This document shows positions 34,935 through 43,594 of a stretch of DNA of 64,000 nt, piece by piece (position 1 is the first letter of the stretch; every line of letters begins with the position of its first letter). The notes below the pieces were generated by a model. That model had not been told where the DNA came from. It made no database searches and was given only the letters and a program-made list of their open reading frames with translations. The stretch is from NCBI GenBank assembly GCA_024280115.1, contig JAJRQT010000181.1, positions 80,081 through 144,080 of the forward strand, read 5' to 3'. The position numbers and the translations under genes are program-made. The DNA comes from Bacteroidota bacterium. GTDB lineage: Bacteria > Bacteroidota > Bacteroidia > Cytophagales > Cyclobacteriaceae.

Positions 34935-35405
34935 ATGATTTCCTTTTTCCCTATTCAAAGCGAGACAAGATTAGTGCCTCTGGAAAAAGAGACGCTTGAT
35001 GGAAAGTTGGAAAAGCATATAAAAACCATAAAAAGAAATGGTTTTCAGGAGGAACCAAAAGCCCATATTTTTAATGGTATTTGGAATGAGGAAGGATTTA
35101 CAATCTCCTTAAAACTAAAAATATCAAATAATTTCATTCCAATCATTAATGGTTCTTACATTGTTACGGAAGGTGAAATTTTAATTAAGCTGACCTACGA
35201 GATGTTTCCTGCCACTAAAAAGCTCTTGCTGCTCTGGACGGTTTTAACAATTCTGATCACGCTATTTTTTGTTGTACTTCATCAGGCATGGCTTTATGGG
35301 GCTATTAGCTTTGGCTTTTGTTTGGTTAATTACATTCTGAGTATAGAAAATTTCAAATTACAAGTAGGCAAAAGCAAGCGGATGTTAGATAAGATGCTTT
35401 CTTGA
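34935..35405 (+). CDS. Two-helix membrane protein, unknown function
   Basis: 156 residues. Residues 1-90 are soluble and mixed charged; two membrane helices follow at about 94-113 (LLLLWTVLTILITLFFVVL) and 117-134, then a basic C-terminus (KLQVGKSKRMLDKML). No family recognised. Its ATG follows the ridA stop with no gap, suggesting co-translation, but a shared function is not evident. Confidence 0.7.
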   Translation: MISFFPIQSETRLVPLEKETLDGKLEKHIKTIKRNGFQEEPKAHIFNGIWNEEGFTISLKLKISNNFIPIINGSYIVTEGEILIKLTYEMFPATKKLLLLWTVLTILITLFFVVLHQAWLYGAISFGFCLVNYILSIENFKLQVGKSKRMLDKMLS

Positions 35406-35436
35406 TATAAATTCTTTAAACCACGGTTGCATTTCT

Positions 35437-35444
35437 TACCTTTG
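35437..35444 (+). promoter_or_regulatory. Candidate -7 box of gltX
   Basis: TACCTTTG matches TAnnTTTG, 32 bases before the gltX ATG. No convincing -33 element was found. Confidence 0.5.
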
Positions 35445-35476
35445 TACAAATTCAACAAAGCCTATATATTTTATCG

Positions 35477-37006
35477 ATGGAAAATAAAGTGAGGGTAAGA
35501 TTTGCCCCAAGTCCAACAGGAGCGCTGCACATTGGCGGTGTGAGAACTGCGCTTTATAACTATTTTTTTGCCAGGAAAAATAATGGAAAATTCATACTGC
35601 GAATTGAAGATACGGATCAGGCAAGGTTTGTTTCCGGAGCAGAAGCGTATATAAATGAAACTTTTGCATGGTTGGGTATTCAACCTGATGAAGGTATCGG
35701 CTATGGGGGTGAATTTGGACCCTATAAGCAATCTGAGCGTAAGGACTTGTACAAGAAATATGCAGATATACTGATAGCCGAGGGGAAAGCATATTATGCT
35801 TTTGATACTCCGGAAGAACTGAATGCCATGCGCCAAAGATTAAAAGAAGCAAAAGCTGACAATCAGGTTTACGACAGCCTTTCACGGGAAACCATGAGAA
35901 ATTCACTGACTCTGAGTAAGGAAGAAGTTGATGAATTGATTAAAAGTGAGGCGGCATATGTGGTCAGGCTGAAAGTGGAAAGAGATGAGGTGGTCAGTCT
36001 GGATGATATGGTTCGTGGCGAGGTAAAAGTGAGTTCCAACAATATAGATGATAAGGTACTCATGAAATCAGATGGCATGCCCACTTATCATTTGGCAAAT
36101 GTCGTTGATGACCACCTGATGAGGGTTTCTCATGTGATCAGGGGCGAAGAATGGCTCCCGAGCGCTCCATTGCACGTATTGCTTTATAAGTACCTTGGTT
36201 GGTCAGATACCATGCCACAGTTTGCTCATTTACCATTATTGCTCAAGCCCGACGGAAATGGAAAGTTGAGCAAAAGAGATGCAGATAAGCATGGATATCC
36301 TGTTTTTCCGTTGGAATGGGAAGATCCCAAAACCAGTGAAAAGTCAATGGGATTCAGGGAACAGGGTTATCTTCCGCAGGCCATTACCAATTTTCTGGCG
36401 ATGTTGGGATGGAATCCCGGAACTGAGCAGGAGCTTTTTACAATGGAAGAGTTGATAGATAATTTTTCAATTGAAAGAATTAATAAGTCGGGATCAAAAT
36501 TTGATATCGATAAAGCGAATTGGTTTAATCAGCAATATTTAAAGAATATTGACAATGAGGTATTAGCGGATGATTTTTTAAAGCTGCTAAAGTCGAAGGG
36601 AGTGGAATTTTCAGCGAGTAAAGCTGCAGCTGTTTGTGGGTTGCTTAAAGAGCGTGTGATTTTTCCTCAGGAATTCTGGACTAGCGGTCGTTATTTCTTT
36701 TATCCTCCTGGAGAATATGATCAGAAAGTCATTAGGAAAAAATGGAATGATGAGGCCAAGGAGATACTTGTCGATTACAAAAACGCCTTGAAGAAAATTG
36801 ATACTTTGACCAAAGAATCAGCGTTAGAAACTTTAAATGAGGTACTTGCACAACATGAGGCAGGTATGGGGAGGGTGATGCCTGCATTACGGGTTTCAAT
36901 AACCGGCGTAGCAGGAGGACCGGATCTTATGGGAATATTGGAAGTTTTAGGTAGGGATGAAGTGGTAGAGAGGATTGAAACAGCATTAAATAAAATCGTT
37001 AAATAA
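35477..37006 (+). CDS. gltX: Glutamyl-tRNA synthetase
   Basis: 509 residues. Class I signature HIGH-type PTGALHIGGVRTALYNYFF at about residues 10-28, EDTDQARF, and KMSKS-equivalent KLSKRDADK near 262. The C-terminal anticodon-binding domain ends in GVAGGPDLMGILEVLG. It charges tRNA-Glu (and possibly tRNA-Gln; gat genes are not in view). The next ATG overlaps its stop. Confidence 0.97.
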   Translation: MENKVRVRFAPSPTGALHIGGVRTALYNYFFARKNNGKFILRIEDTDQARFVSGAEAYINETFAWLGIQPDEGIGYGGEFGPYKQSERKDLYKKYADILIAEGKAYYAFDTPEELNAMRQRLKEAKADNQVYDSLSRETMRNSLTLSKEEVDELIKSEAAYVVRLKVERDEVVSLDDMVRGEVKVSSNNIDDKVLMKSDGMPTYHLANVVDDHLMRVSHVIRGEEWLPSAPLHVLLYKYLGWSDTMPQFAHLPLLLKPDGNGKLSKRDADKHGYPVFPLEWEDPKTSEKSMGFREQGYLPQAITNFLAMLGWNPGTEQELFTMEELIDNFSIERINKSGSKFDIDKANWFNQQYLKNIDNEVLADDFLKLLKSKGVEFSASKAAAVCGLLKERVIFPQEFWTSGRYFFYPPGEYDQKVIRKKWNDEAKEILVDYKNALKKIDTLTKESALETLNEVLAQHEAGMGRVMPALRVSITGVAGGPDLMGILEVLGRDEVVERIETALNKIVK

Positions 37007-37218
37007 TGGGAGGAAAGCGAAAATCGATGGATAAGAAAAAACCTGATATTAATAGTGAACTTGAGGGATTGGATATTAATATTAATTCACTTGGCGCAAT
37101 TAATTCAACCTATGATATAGATAAAATCAATGAATTTCTTGATTCTCATGTCGATGATAAAAAGTTGCACAATCTTGATCAACCGATTGAGGATGAGTCT
37201 GAACCATCAAAGGACTAA
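37006..37218 (+). CDS. Small acidic protein, unknown function
   Basis: 70 residues, hydrophilic, with a basic start (GGKRKSMDKKK) and an Asp/Glu-rich body (SELEGLDININSLG, DKINEFLDSHVDDKK). No signal peptide or membrane helix. It overlaps the gltX stop by one base, so it is probably translated from the gltX mRNA; ATG 37027 is an alternative start. Its 3' end overlaps the convergent barrel gene by 4 bases. Family not recognised. Confidence 0.55.
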   Translation: MGGKRKSMDKKKPDINSELEGLDININSLGAINSTYDIDKINEFLDSHVDDKKLHNLDQPIEDESEPSKD

Positions 37219-37874
37219 AAATTTCTGAGAATTGCAAAACCAACGCCAGATTTTCCCTGATATCCGGTAATATCTCCGGGCCGGAAAAAAGGGTGCAAAT
37301 TAAAAATGTAATTATTTGTGCTGTATTTGAGCCCAAAACCCAACTCTACATTTCCATCAAGCCTTATTTTGTAATTATCGTTTCCGAGATCATGAACTTC
37401 TATTCCAGATTGATTTATAAGCTTTGCTTCATACGTTATGGGATATATAAGAATTATGTTTAAAGAAACATAGGGCTGAAATTTTGACCCTTTCAGTATA
37501 TTATATTGGGCGCCTATAGGCATTTCAATATTATTCCATTTTTCTTCATATCGGTAAGGTTCAAAATCAAAATCTTCTAAACCATTCCCGCATCGTGGCA
37601 TTATATTGTAGTCATCGATATATGCGGAAACATAAGAATACTGTAGCCCATGAGCAAACGAGAACCTCCTTTTTGCAAAAAGCAATCCATGATAACCAAT
37701 AGTATAACCTTTGGAGAAATGATGATCTTTAAAAACGTTCCCTGTCTCCTCGTTTACCCACATATTTTTTTTCCTGGGAATCCATTCAACAGAGGTGTAG
37801 ATACCTCCAAAATGCTGTGCGATTATTGTAGTGCTAATAATAAGACAAAAAATAAAAATGAATAGCTTTCTCAT
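37215..37874 (-). CDS. Outer-membrane beta-barrel-like protein
   Basis: 219 residues. Signal peptide at about 1-19 (LFIFIFCLIISTTIIAQ), then alternating strands (RFSFAHGLQYSYVSAYI, MPIGAQYNILKGSKFQPYVSL, VELGFGLKYSTNNYIFNLHPFF) ending in Phe, consistent with an OmpA/PorT-type 8-strand barrel. Function unknown. It stands alone on the minus strand. Confidence 0.7.
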   Translation of the reverse strand: MRKLFIFIFCLIISTTIIAQHFGGIYTSVEWIPRKKNMWVNEETGNVFKDHHFSKGYTIGYHGLLFAKRRFSFAHGLQYSYVSAYIDDYNIMPRCGNGLEDFDFEPYRYEEKWNNIEMPIGAQYNILKGSKFQPYVSLNIILIYPITYEAKLINQSGIEVHDLGNDNYKIRLDGNVELGFGLKYSTNNYIFNLHPFFRPGDITGYQGKSGVGFAILRNF

Positions 37875-38020
37875 GGATGGAAAGTAAATCCGGTGTCTCT
37901 ATAAAATTGTTGTAACGAAGTTAAACTAAAGACACAGGAAAATAAAGTTTGGTTGATATGGATTTTGCAGTTCAGAATTTTTTATAAAAGGGATGACTTT
38001 TGGAATTGAAAAAGCTTAAT

Positions 38021-38060
38021 TAAAAAAAATGAAAAAAGCCAGATCTCTCCAGCTTTTTTC
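38021..38060 (-). terminator. Terminator of the vWA protein gene
   Basis: On the minus strand GAAAAAAGC (38060-38052) pairs with GCTTTTTTC (38039-38031) across a 12-base loop, followed by a run of eight T (38029-38022). It lies 36 bases past the stop of the vWA gene. Confidence 0.75.
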
Positions 38061-38095
38061 TCAGCACCTAGTCCCTGGCGCCCAGCACCCGAATC
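38061..38095. repeat. GC-rich spacer with GGTGCTG copies
   Basis: Bases 38061-38090 hold 21 G/C of 30 in otherwise AT-rich intergenic DNA. Read on the minus strand the block has GGTGCTG twice around the palindrome GGCGCC. It sits between the vWA stop and its terminator. It may be a copy of an interspersed intergenic repeat, which needs the whole genome to confirm. Confidence 0.35.
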
Positions 38096-39997
38096 CTATT
38101 TTCTCGATGCTACAAATCTCGAAGATTCAACCAACCTGATAAACTCGCTACGGTAACCTTCATCATCATCACCTTTTGCCCCTTTGGCCAATTTGATTAC
38201 AGAAGCTATATCTACCTTCTGCGAAAAATCAGATTCCCTAAGCAACATACCAAAACCAGCTACTGCTGCCGACCACCTGAAATTGTCAGAAGAGTTTTTC
38301 CAATCTTTATTATTATCCAGGATTGTTGTGGTGATCAATTTACTATTATTTCCATCAGGGGATTTATACCTTAATTTCAAGGTCATCAACTCCTTTGAGT
38401 TATAGGAATTTTTTTCTACCTCATTTTTCTGATATTTAAGAGGATCAACTGATTTCAAAAATTCACTTTTTACACCCATTGGAATGATCTCATACAATGC
38501 CGTTACGGTGTGGCCGCTCCCCAATTCGCCAGCGTCCTTTTTATCATCATTGAAATCTTCAGCCTTTAATTTGCGATTTTCATAACCTATCAACCTGTAC
38601 GCCTGTACTTTTGCGGGATTAAATTCAACTTGAAGTTTGACATCCTTTGCTATTGTAAACAAGGTTCCACCAAACTCATTTACAAATACTTTTTTTGCCT
38701 CCTGAAGATTATCGATATAGGCATAATTTCCATTGCCTTTGTCAGCGAGGATTTCCATTTTATCATCTTTATAATTGCCCATGCCGAATCCGACAACTGT
38801 AAGAAATACACCTTGATCACGTTTCTTTTCGATTAATCTTTCCATCTCAGCATTGCTGGAGGCTCCGATGTTAAAATCGCCATCAGTGGCCAGAATGATC
38901 CTGTTGTTTCCGCCTTCTTTAAAATTTTCTAAAGCCACATCGTATGCCAGCTTTATTCCCGCTCCTCCGGCTGTAGATCCGCCTGCACTCAATCTACCCA
39001 GAGCGGTCATGATTTTTTCTTTGTTGCTTACAGGTGTTGACGGTAGTACTAATCCTGCAGCGCCCGCATAAACTACGATGGCCACCCTGTCTTTGTCTCT
39101 CATTTCTTCTACCAGCATTTTGAAAGCAGATTTCAGAAGGGGGAGCTTATTCACATCCTGCATTGAACCGGATACATCTATCAGAAATACAAGATTGGAG
39201 GGGGGTAAGTTGTCGGTTGGTATCTTCTTACCTTGCAATCCAATGTGCACCAATTTGTGGTCCTCATTCCACGGACAAGAGGCTATTTCCGTATTGACGG
39301 AAAACGGAACATCTCTTACGGGTTGAGGATATTCATAGTTGAAATAATTTATCATTTCTTCTATGCGTATCGCGTCAGTCGGGGGCTTTTGGCCATTGTT
39401 TAAGAATCTGCGCATATTGGCATACGAAGCTACATCCACATCAATGGAAAACGTGGACAATGGATTTTTAATTGCTGCTAAAAATTCATTTTCATTAATT
39501 GTGGTATAGCCTTCTGTATCAAATTGAGGAATTTTATAATCTGACTCATATGCTATCATTGGGGCATAGGCCATATCCATCATTGCCTTTTTATGCCTTC
39601 TACTATTGCCATGAATCCTGACAGCAGAACCGACAATATTCTGAATATCTGTTTCATTTTCCACATCTTCAATTACAACAATCTCTTGTAAAGAGCTCAC
39701 ATCCGCGGTCAATGTGACATCAATTATTCTTTTTGATTTTACGACAATTTCTTCCGTAATAAATCCCACTGAGGAGAACGCTAATACTGATTTTTCATTT
39801 TTAACAGTAATTTCGTATGCTCCATTCAAGTCACTGACTGTTCCATTAGCAGTTCCTTTTTCAACGATATTTACACATGGAACAGGAGATCCATCCTCTC
39901 CGCTTAGTACTGTTCCACTGATTTTAATTTCTTTTACATCAGCAAACCTGCTTGCTGATAGTAAAATAACGATAAGAAAAATTGCAATCTTTTTCAT
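38096..39997 (-). CDS. Secreted vWA-domain protein with CarboxypepD-reg N-terminus
   Basis: 633 residues from ATG 39997 (MKKIAIFLIVILLSAS); the longer in-frame start at 40057 would bury the signal peptide. Residues 24-108 form a CarboxypepD-reg-like domain (ISGTVLSGEDGSPVPCVNI, GTVSDLNGAYEI, FSSVGFITEEIVV). After a linker, a von Willebrand A domain at about 268-450 carries the MIDAS motif Asp274-Val-Ser-Gly-Ser278 and ILATDGDFNIG. The C-terminus fits DUF3520, as in E. coli YfbK. It is divergent from the sigma/TonB pair and likely periplasmic or surface-bound. Binding partner unknown. Confidence 0.88.
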   Translation of the reverse strand: MKKIAIFLIVILLSASRFADVKEIKISGTVLSGEDGSPVPCVNIVEKGTANGTVSDLNGAYEITVKNEKSVLAFSSVGFITEEIVVKSKRIIDVTLTADVSSLQEIVVIEDVENETDIQNIVGSAVRIHGNSRRHKKAMMDMAYAPMIAYESDYKIPQFDTEGYTTINENEFLAAIKNPLSTFSIDVDVASYANMRRFLNNGQKPPTDAIRIEEMINYFNYEYPQPVRDVPFSVNTEIASCPWNEDHKLVHIGLQGKKIPTDNLPPSNLVFLIDVSGSMQDVNKLPLLKSAFKMLVEEMRDKDRVAIVVYAGAAGLVLPSTPVSNKEKIMTALGRLSAGGSTAGGAGIKLAYDVALENFKEGGNNRIILATDGDFNIGASSNAEMERLIEKKRDQGVFLTVVGFGMGNYKDDKMEILADKGNGNYAYIDNLQEAKKVFVNEFGGTLFTIAKDVKLQVEFNPAKVQAYRLIGYENRKLKAEDFNDDKKDAGELGSGHTVTALYEIIPMGVKSEFLKSVDPLKYQKNEVEKNSYNSKELMTLKLRYKSPDGNNSKLITTTILDNNKDWKNSSDNFRWSAAVAGFGMLLRESDFSQKVDIASVIKLAKGAKGDDDEGYRSEFIRLVESSRFVASRK

Positions 39998-40122
39998 GAG
40001 TATAAAATTTAATTTGACGTTTTTTTTAGAAGGATGCGGTACTTTCTTGTATTCCATAAAATATTTTTGGAATTTTTACTTTTTACTGATTTTTGGGCTT
40101 ATGAGGATAAATATCCTATCGC

Positions 40123-40707
40123 ATGTTTTTGAGATCCGAGCGCAAGTATAAAGAAGAGTCCGATGACTGGCTGATTTCCAGGTTTAAATTGACCGGAGAT
40201 CTCGAATATCCGGGAAGGCTTTTTGATAAGTACATGCATTTGGTATATGGCGTGTGTTTAAAATATCTTAAAGAAAGAGAAGCCAGTAAGGATGCTACCA
40301 TGCAGGTTTTTGAAAAACTTATCGTTGAACTTTCGAAAAGAGATATAGAGAATTTTAAACCATGGCTACACACGATTACAAAGAATCATTGCCTGATGCA
40401 GTTGAGGTCTATGAAAGTAAAATCATCACAGCAAGAGAAAATGTTAAATGATGAGGCGTTTTTTATGGAAAGTAGCCATGAATTGCATCATAATGATGAG
40501 CAGGTTTTAGAACAGGATTTGGAGGCGCTTAAAAATTGTATTGAAAAATTAAAAGCTGAACAAAAAGAATGTATTAAGTTGTTTTACCTCAAAGAAAAGT
40601 GTTACCAGGAAATATCAGACGAATTGAGCGTTGAGTTGAAAAAAGTAAAAAGTTTTATTCAAAATGGTAAGAGGAATTTGAAAATTTGTATGGAGAAAAA
40701 TGGCTAA
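40123..40707 (+). CDS. ECF-type RNA polymerase sigma factor
   Basis: 194 residues. Region 2 around 20-95 (LFDKYMHLVYGVCLKYLKE, AMQVFEKLI-like TMQVFEKLIVEL, FKPWLHTITKNHCLM) and region 4 around 130-190 (EALKNCIEKLKAEQKECIKLFYLKEKCYQEISDEL) place it among sigma-70 region 2/4-only factors. The DNA-contact residues are diverged from housekeeping ECF groups. The next gene overlaps it by 8 bases and has an anti-sigma-like N-terminus. The -122 bp divergent gap to the vWA gene may hold promoters for both. Confidence 0.88.
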   Translation: MFLRSERKYKEESDDWLISRFKLTGDLEYPGRLFDKYMHLVYGVCLKYLKEREASKDATMQVFEKLIVELSKRDIENFKPWLHTITKNHCLMQLRSMKVKSSQQEKMLNDEAFFMESSHELHHNDEQVLEQDLEALKNCIEKLKAEQKECIKLFYLKEKCYQEISDELSVELKKVKSFIQNGKRNLKICMEKNG

Positions 40708-42067
40708 GGAGAAAAACCATATAGTAAATTCAAAAGATTACCAAAGATATCTGCATGGGCAGATGACATCCAAAGAACGCCATAACTTTGAAAATAGTTT
40801 GCTGGAAGATGGATTTGAAAATGAAGCTTTTGAAGGGCTTTCACAGTTGAAACCTGATGAATTATCAGAGGATTTAAATTCTCTTGGTGATAGACTGATC
40901 TCTAAAACAAGAAAGAGAAATTCATTCCTGTTCTGGAGAATTGCAGCCTCGATTTTGCTATTGAGTCTTTTTTCGTTTTTAGTGTATTATTTGATTGATT
41001 CTAATACCAAAAAGGAAATAGCACAATCTAAAGAAATACCTACGGTAGAGAAAACAGATAAGACGCAGTATCCGTCTTTGACTCATTTGGACAGTTCAGA
41101 AATGGATTCTGATCAAATAATTGCCTATCAACAAAATTTAGATGAGGAGTCGATAGATAACATAGTTCCGGAAGAATCCCGAAAATCCTTTAATCGGGCA
41201 AAATCTGAAGAAGAGCCATCTCAAGAGGCTCTATTAGAGATTGCCGATGCTGAAGAAGAATCAGAAGAAATGGTTATGGATGATGTTGAAGTTGACCCAA
41301 TTTTATCTTTAGCCGAAGCTAAGAAAGAGCAGCCCCAAGCTGATTTGGAATTATTTGAACAAATTGAAGAAATTGTATCCAATGAGCCTTTGTCGCAGGT
41401 TTCGGCAATGAAAAAAGGAGCTGCTTCCAGTCAGAGTCGAATGGCGGTTAGGAATAAAAACTTAAGAACAATTACAGGAAAAGTAATGTCCCTGGAAGAT
41501 GATGAAGTAATCCCAGGGGTAAATATAAATGTGAAAGGAACCGACATTGGAACCATCTCTGATTTTGATGGGAATTACACCATTGCTGTGCCAAAAGACG
41601 AGGAGATAACATTGGTATTTTCGAGTGTGGGCTATTTGTCTGAAGAAATTAAAGTTGAAAACCATGAAACTATTGATGCAAATATTGAACCGGATATCAG
41701 TGCGCTTAGTGAAATTGTTGTCGTTGATTACGGCGTTTCAAGCAATTATCAAAAGCCCGAATATGCATACACTCCACCCAAACCGGTAGGAGGTAATGGG
41801 AAATTTAAGGATTATGTGAAAGAAAATATCCGTTACCCTGAATCGGGACTGGAAGATAAAATCAAAGGAACTGTAAAATTGAAATTAACAATTGATCGAA
41901 ACGGCAAAATTTCTAATGTAGAAGTGCTGAAAAGTCTTGGCCGGGAATTTGACAAAGAGGCCATCAGGCTGATTAATGAAGGTCCAAAATGGGAGCCCGC
42001 CAGGGAAAATGACTCAACAATTGTGAAGGATGTTAAAGTGAAGATTAGGTTTAGGGCGCCGGAGTAA
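40700..42067 (+). CDS. Anti-sigma-like / CarboxypepD-reg / TonB C-terminal fusion protein
   Basis: 455 residues. The cytosolic N-terminus (1-76) has the pattern of Bacteroidota anti-sigma regions (DYQRYLHGQMTSKERHNFE, DGFENEAFEGL). One membrane helix spans about 77-98. Residues 100-255 are an acidic, probably disordered linker. Residues 257-341 are a CarboxypepD-reg domain (TITGKVMSLEDDEVIPGVN, FSSVGYLSEEIKV), and 368-453 a TonB C-terminal domain (VKENIRYPESG, GTVKLKLTIDRNG). It could join the sigma factor to outer-membrane receptors. It overlaps the sigma gene by 8 bases. Confidence 0.88.
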   Translation: MAKEKNHIVNSKDYQRYLHGQMTSKERHNFENSLLEDGFENEAFEGLSQLKPDELSEDLNSLGDRLISKTRKRNSFLFWRIAASILLLSLFSFLVYYLIDSNTKKEIAQSKEIPTVEKTDKTQYPSLTHLDSSEMDSDQIIAYQQNLDEESIDNIVPEESRKSFNRAKSEEEPSQEALLEIADAEEESEEMVMDDVEVDPILSLAEAKKEQPQADLELFEQIEEIVSNEPLSQVSAMKKGAASSQSRMAVRNKNLRTITGKVMSLEDDEVIPGVNINVKGTDIGTISDFDGNYTIAVPKDEEITLVFSSVGYLSEEIKVENHETIDANIEPDISALSEIVVVDYGVSSNYQKPEYAYTPPKPVGGNGKFKDYVKENIRYPESGLEDKIKGTVKLKLTIDRNGKISNVEVLKSLGREFDKEAIRLINEGPKWEPARENDSTIVKDVKVKIRFRAPE

Positions 42068-42099
42068 AAAAGAGAATTTGGTATAAACTCTTCGCAATT

Positions 42100-42480
42100 T
42101 TATATTGGCTTGAAAGAATTGAGTTTTAGGTCCTTCACAACCTTAAAATGTTTGGTATTGCTCGAAACAAGATTCATGTTATTCTCTACTGCCGTTGCGG
42201 CAATAATGGCATCTCCAGATCTCATATTCGATGAAAGTGCATATTCTTCCACATATATAAGCGCTCTGTGTCCTATGTTTTCAGTGAATGGTAGTATGGA
42301 AAATTTAAACTCATGAATAAAACTTTTGATGTATTTATGATGCGTCTTGTTTTTTGCTCCCTGAAGCAACTCCATGTAACTCTGAATTGAAAGATATTTG
42401 TCCTCGTCTCTATCAATGAGTTTGGCGGCCTTTTCATTTCCCCTTTGAACCCAAATCAAAATATCTGTATCATAAATCAT
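42100..42480 (-). CDS. PIN-domain toxin (VapC-like)
   Basis: 126 residues. PIN-domain acidic residues are visible: Asp4/Asp6 (MIYDTDILIW), Glu37 (SYMELLQG) and Asp88 (RSGDAIIAATAV), with a late NTKHF motif. PIN toxins are Mg-dependent RNases acting on tRNA or mRNA. It overlaps the antitoxin gene by 11 bases, the usual order antitoxin then toxin. Confidence 0.9.
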   Translation of the reverse strand: MIYDTDILIWVQRGNEKAAKLIDRDEDKYLSIQSYMELLQGAKNKTHHKYIKSFIHEFKFSILPFTENIGHRALIYVEEYALSSNMRSGDAIIAATAVENNMNLVSSNTKHFKVVKDLKLNSFKPI

Positions 42481-42706
42481 ATCGGGGTTTTCTTAAATTT
42501 TCCATTTCTTCAATTACTGTTTCTTCATTTTTGCTGCCCATACCAAAAAAAGGGTGATCTTTAACTTTTGTTAATAATTTTTCTCTGGTGGGCTTGATGA
42601 CGCCTTTGACTTTGCCATGATAAAGTACAGTTACACTTTCATTTCTATCAAGCGCTTTTAGAATATCTTTAGTTTTGTACCTTAAATCAATTATAGATGC
42701 TTTCAT
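42470..42706 (-). CDS. Antitoxin of the PIN-toxin pair
   Basis: 78 residues from ATG 42706 (MKASIIDLRYKTKDILKALD); an ATG at 42724 would add six residues and fall in the operator palindrome. The N-terminal half resembles Phd/VapB-type DNA-binding antitoxins (ALDRNESVTVLYHGKVKGVI); the C-terminal half would wrap the toxin. A perfect inverted repeat lies 16 bases upstream. Confidence 0.85.
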   Translation of the reverse strand: MKASIIDLRYKTKDILKALDRNESVTVLYHGKVKGVIKPTREKLLTKVKDHPFFGMGSKNEETVIEEMENLRKPRYDL

Positions 42707-42722
42707 AATTCTTACATAGACC

Positions 42723-42751
42723 ATAAATGTCTATCAAGTATAGACATTTAT
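42723..42751. promoter_or_regulatory. Operator-like perfect 12-bp inverted repeat of the toxin-antitoxin pair
   Basis: Arms ATAAATGTCTAT (42723-42734) and ATAGACATTTAT (42740-42751) are perfect inverted copies around a 5-base spacer CAAGT. Position directly before the antitoxin start is where autorepressing antitoxins bind. Confidence 0.7.
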
Positions 42752-42918
42752 TCTAAAATTTCCAATGATTAATTTGATTTAGGAAATCAGTCCGGCCGCA
42801 ATGGAATAGTGATTATAATTTTAATCACAACAAACAGATATGAGTAAGGTGATGACGGATTATCATTTTATAAATTTGTAACAAAAGCTAAACCCCGCCC
42901 AAATGTATTAAAAATCCG

Positions 42919-42950
42919 TGAAAAAAGCCGATCATTTCCATGACCGGCTT
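42919..42950 (-). terminator. Terminator of the nqr operon
   Basis: On the minus strand AAGCCGGTCAT (42950-42940), loop GGAA, ATGATCGGCTT (42935-42925) pair over 11 bp with one G-U, followed by a T run (42926-42921). It starts 22 bases past the nqrE stop, closing the operon without nqrF. Confidence 0.9.
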
Positions 42951-42971
42951 CATTACAAAATTTAAGATTTT

Positions 42972-43583
42972 TTATAACTGGATTCCCATAAAAGACATAA
43001 AGGCAATTCCCATAAGCCCGGTTAATAGCATGGTAATTCCGAGTCCTTTTAGTCCATCCGGAACATCTGAATACTTTAGTTTTTCGCGTATTGCCGCAAG
43101 GGCAATTATTGCAAGCAACCAACCGATTCCGGATCCAAATCCAAATACGGTGGCCTCAATTAAGGTGTAGTCTCTTTCTGCCATCCAAAGCGATGCGCCC
43201 AGTATGGCACAGTTTACAGCAATGAGGGGTAGGAATATACCCAGAGATCCGTAAAGAGCTGGTGAGAATTTCTCAATCACCATTTCTACCAATTGTACCA
43301 TTGCTGCAATTACTGCTATGTACATGATAAAGCTAAGGAAAGTGAGATCGACAGTGGCTAAGCTAGGATGTATTCCAGCTAAGGCGCCTTCTTTCAACAC
43401 ATATTCTAATAATAACCAGTTCACCGGAACGGTGATTACCAATACGAATATAACAGCCAGACCCAACCCAAGCGCTGTACTTACTTTTTTGGAAACTGCC
43501 AAAAAAGAGCACATGCCCAGGAAATAGGCAAATACCATATTGTCTATAAAAATTGATTTTATTCCAAGGTTAACTAATTCCAT
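42972..43583 (-). CDS. nqrE: Na+-translocating NADH:quinone reductase subunit E
   Basis: 203 residues, about six membrane helices. The family motifs FIDNMVFAYFLGMCSFLAVSKK and the second Cys-bearing repeat VNCAILGASLW are visible; these half-repeats hold the Cys ligands of the intramembrane iron centre shared with NqrD. It closes the operon: nqrD is 11 bases upstream and a terminator follows. Confidence 0.96.
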   Translation of the reverse strand: MELVNLGIKSIFIDNMVFAYFLGMCSFLAVSKKVSTALGLGLAVIFVLVITVPVNWLLLEYVLKEGALAGIHPSLATVDLTFLSFIMYIAVIAAMVQLVEMVIEKFSPALYGSLGIFLPLIAVNCAILGASLWMAERDYTLIEATVFGFGSGIGWLLAIIALAAIREKLKYSDVPDGLKGLGITMLLTGLMGIAFMSFMGIQL

Positions 43584-43594
43584 TGTTTCTAAAT

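Noticed and set aside
37921..38020. Possible small gene in the gap before the vWA terminator
   Set aside because: Only short frames without start signals or signal peptide; nothing to support.
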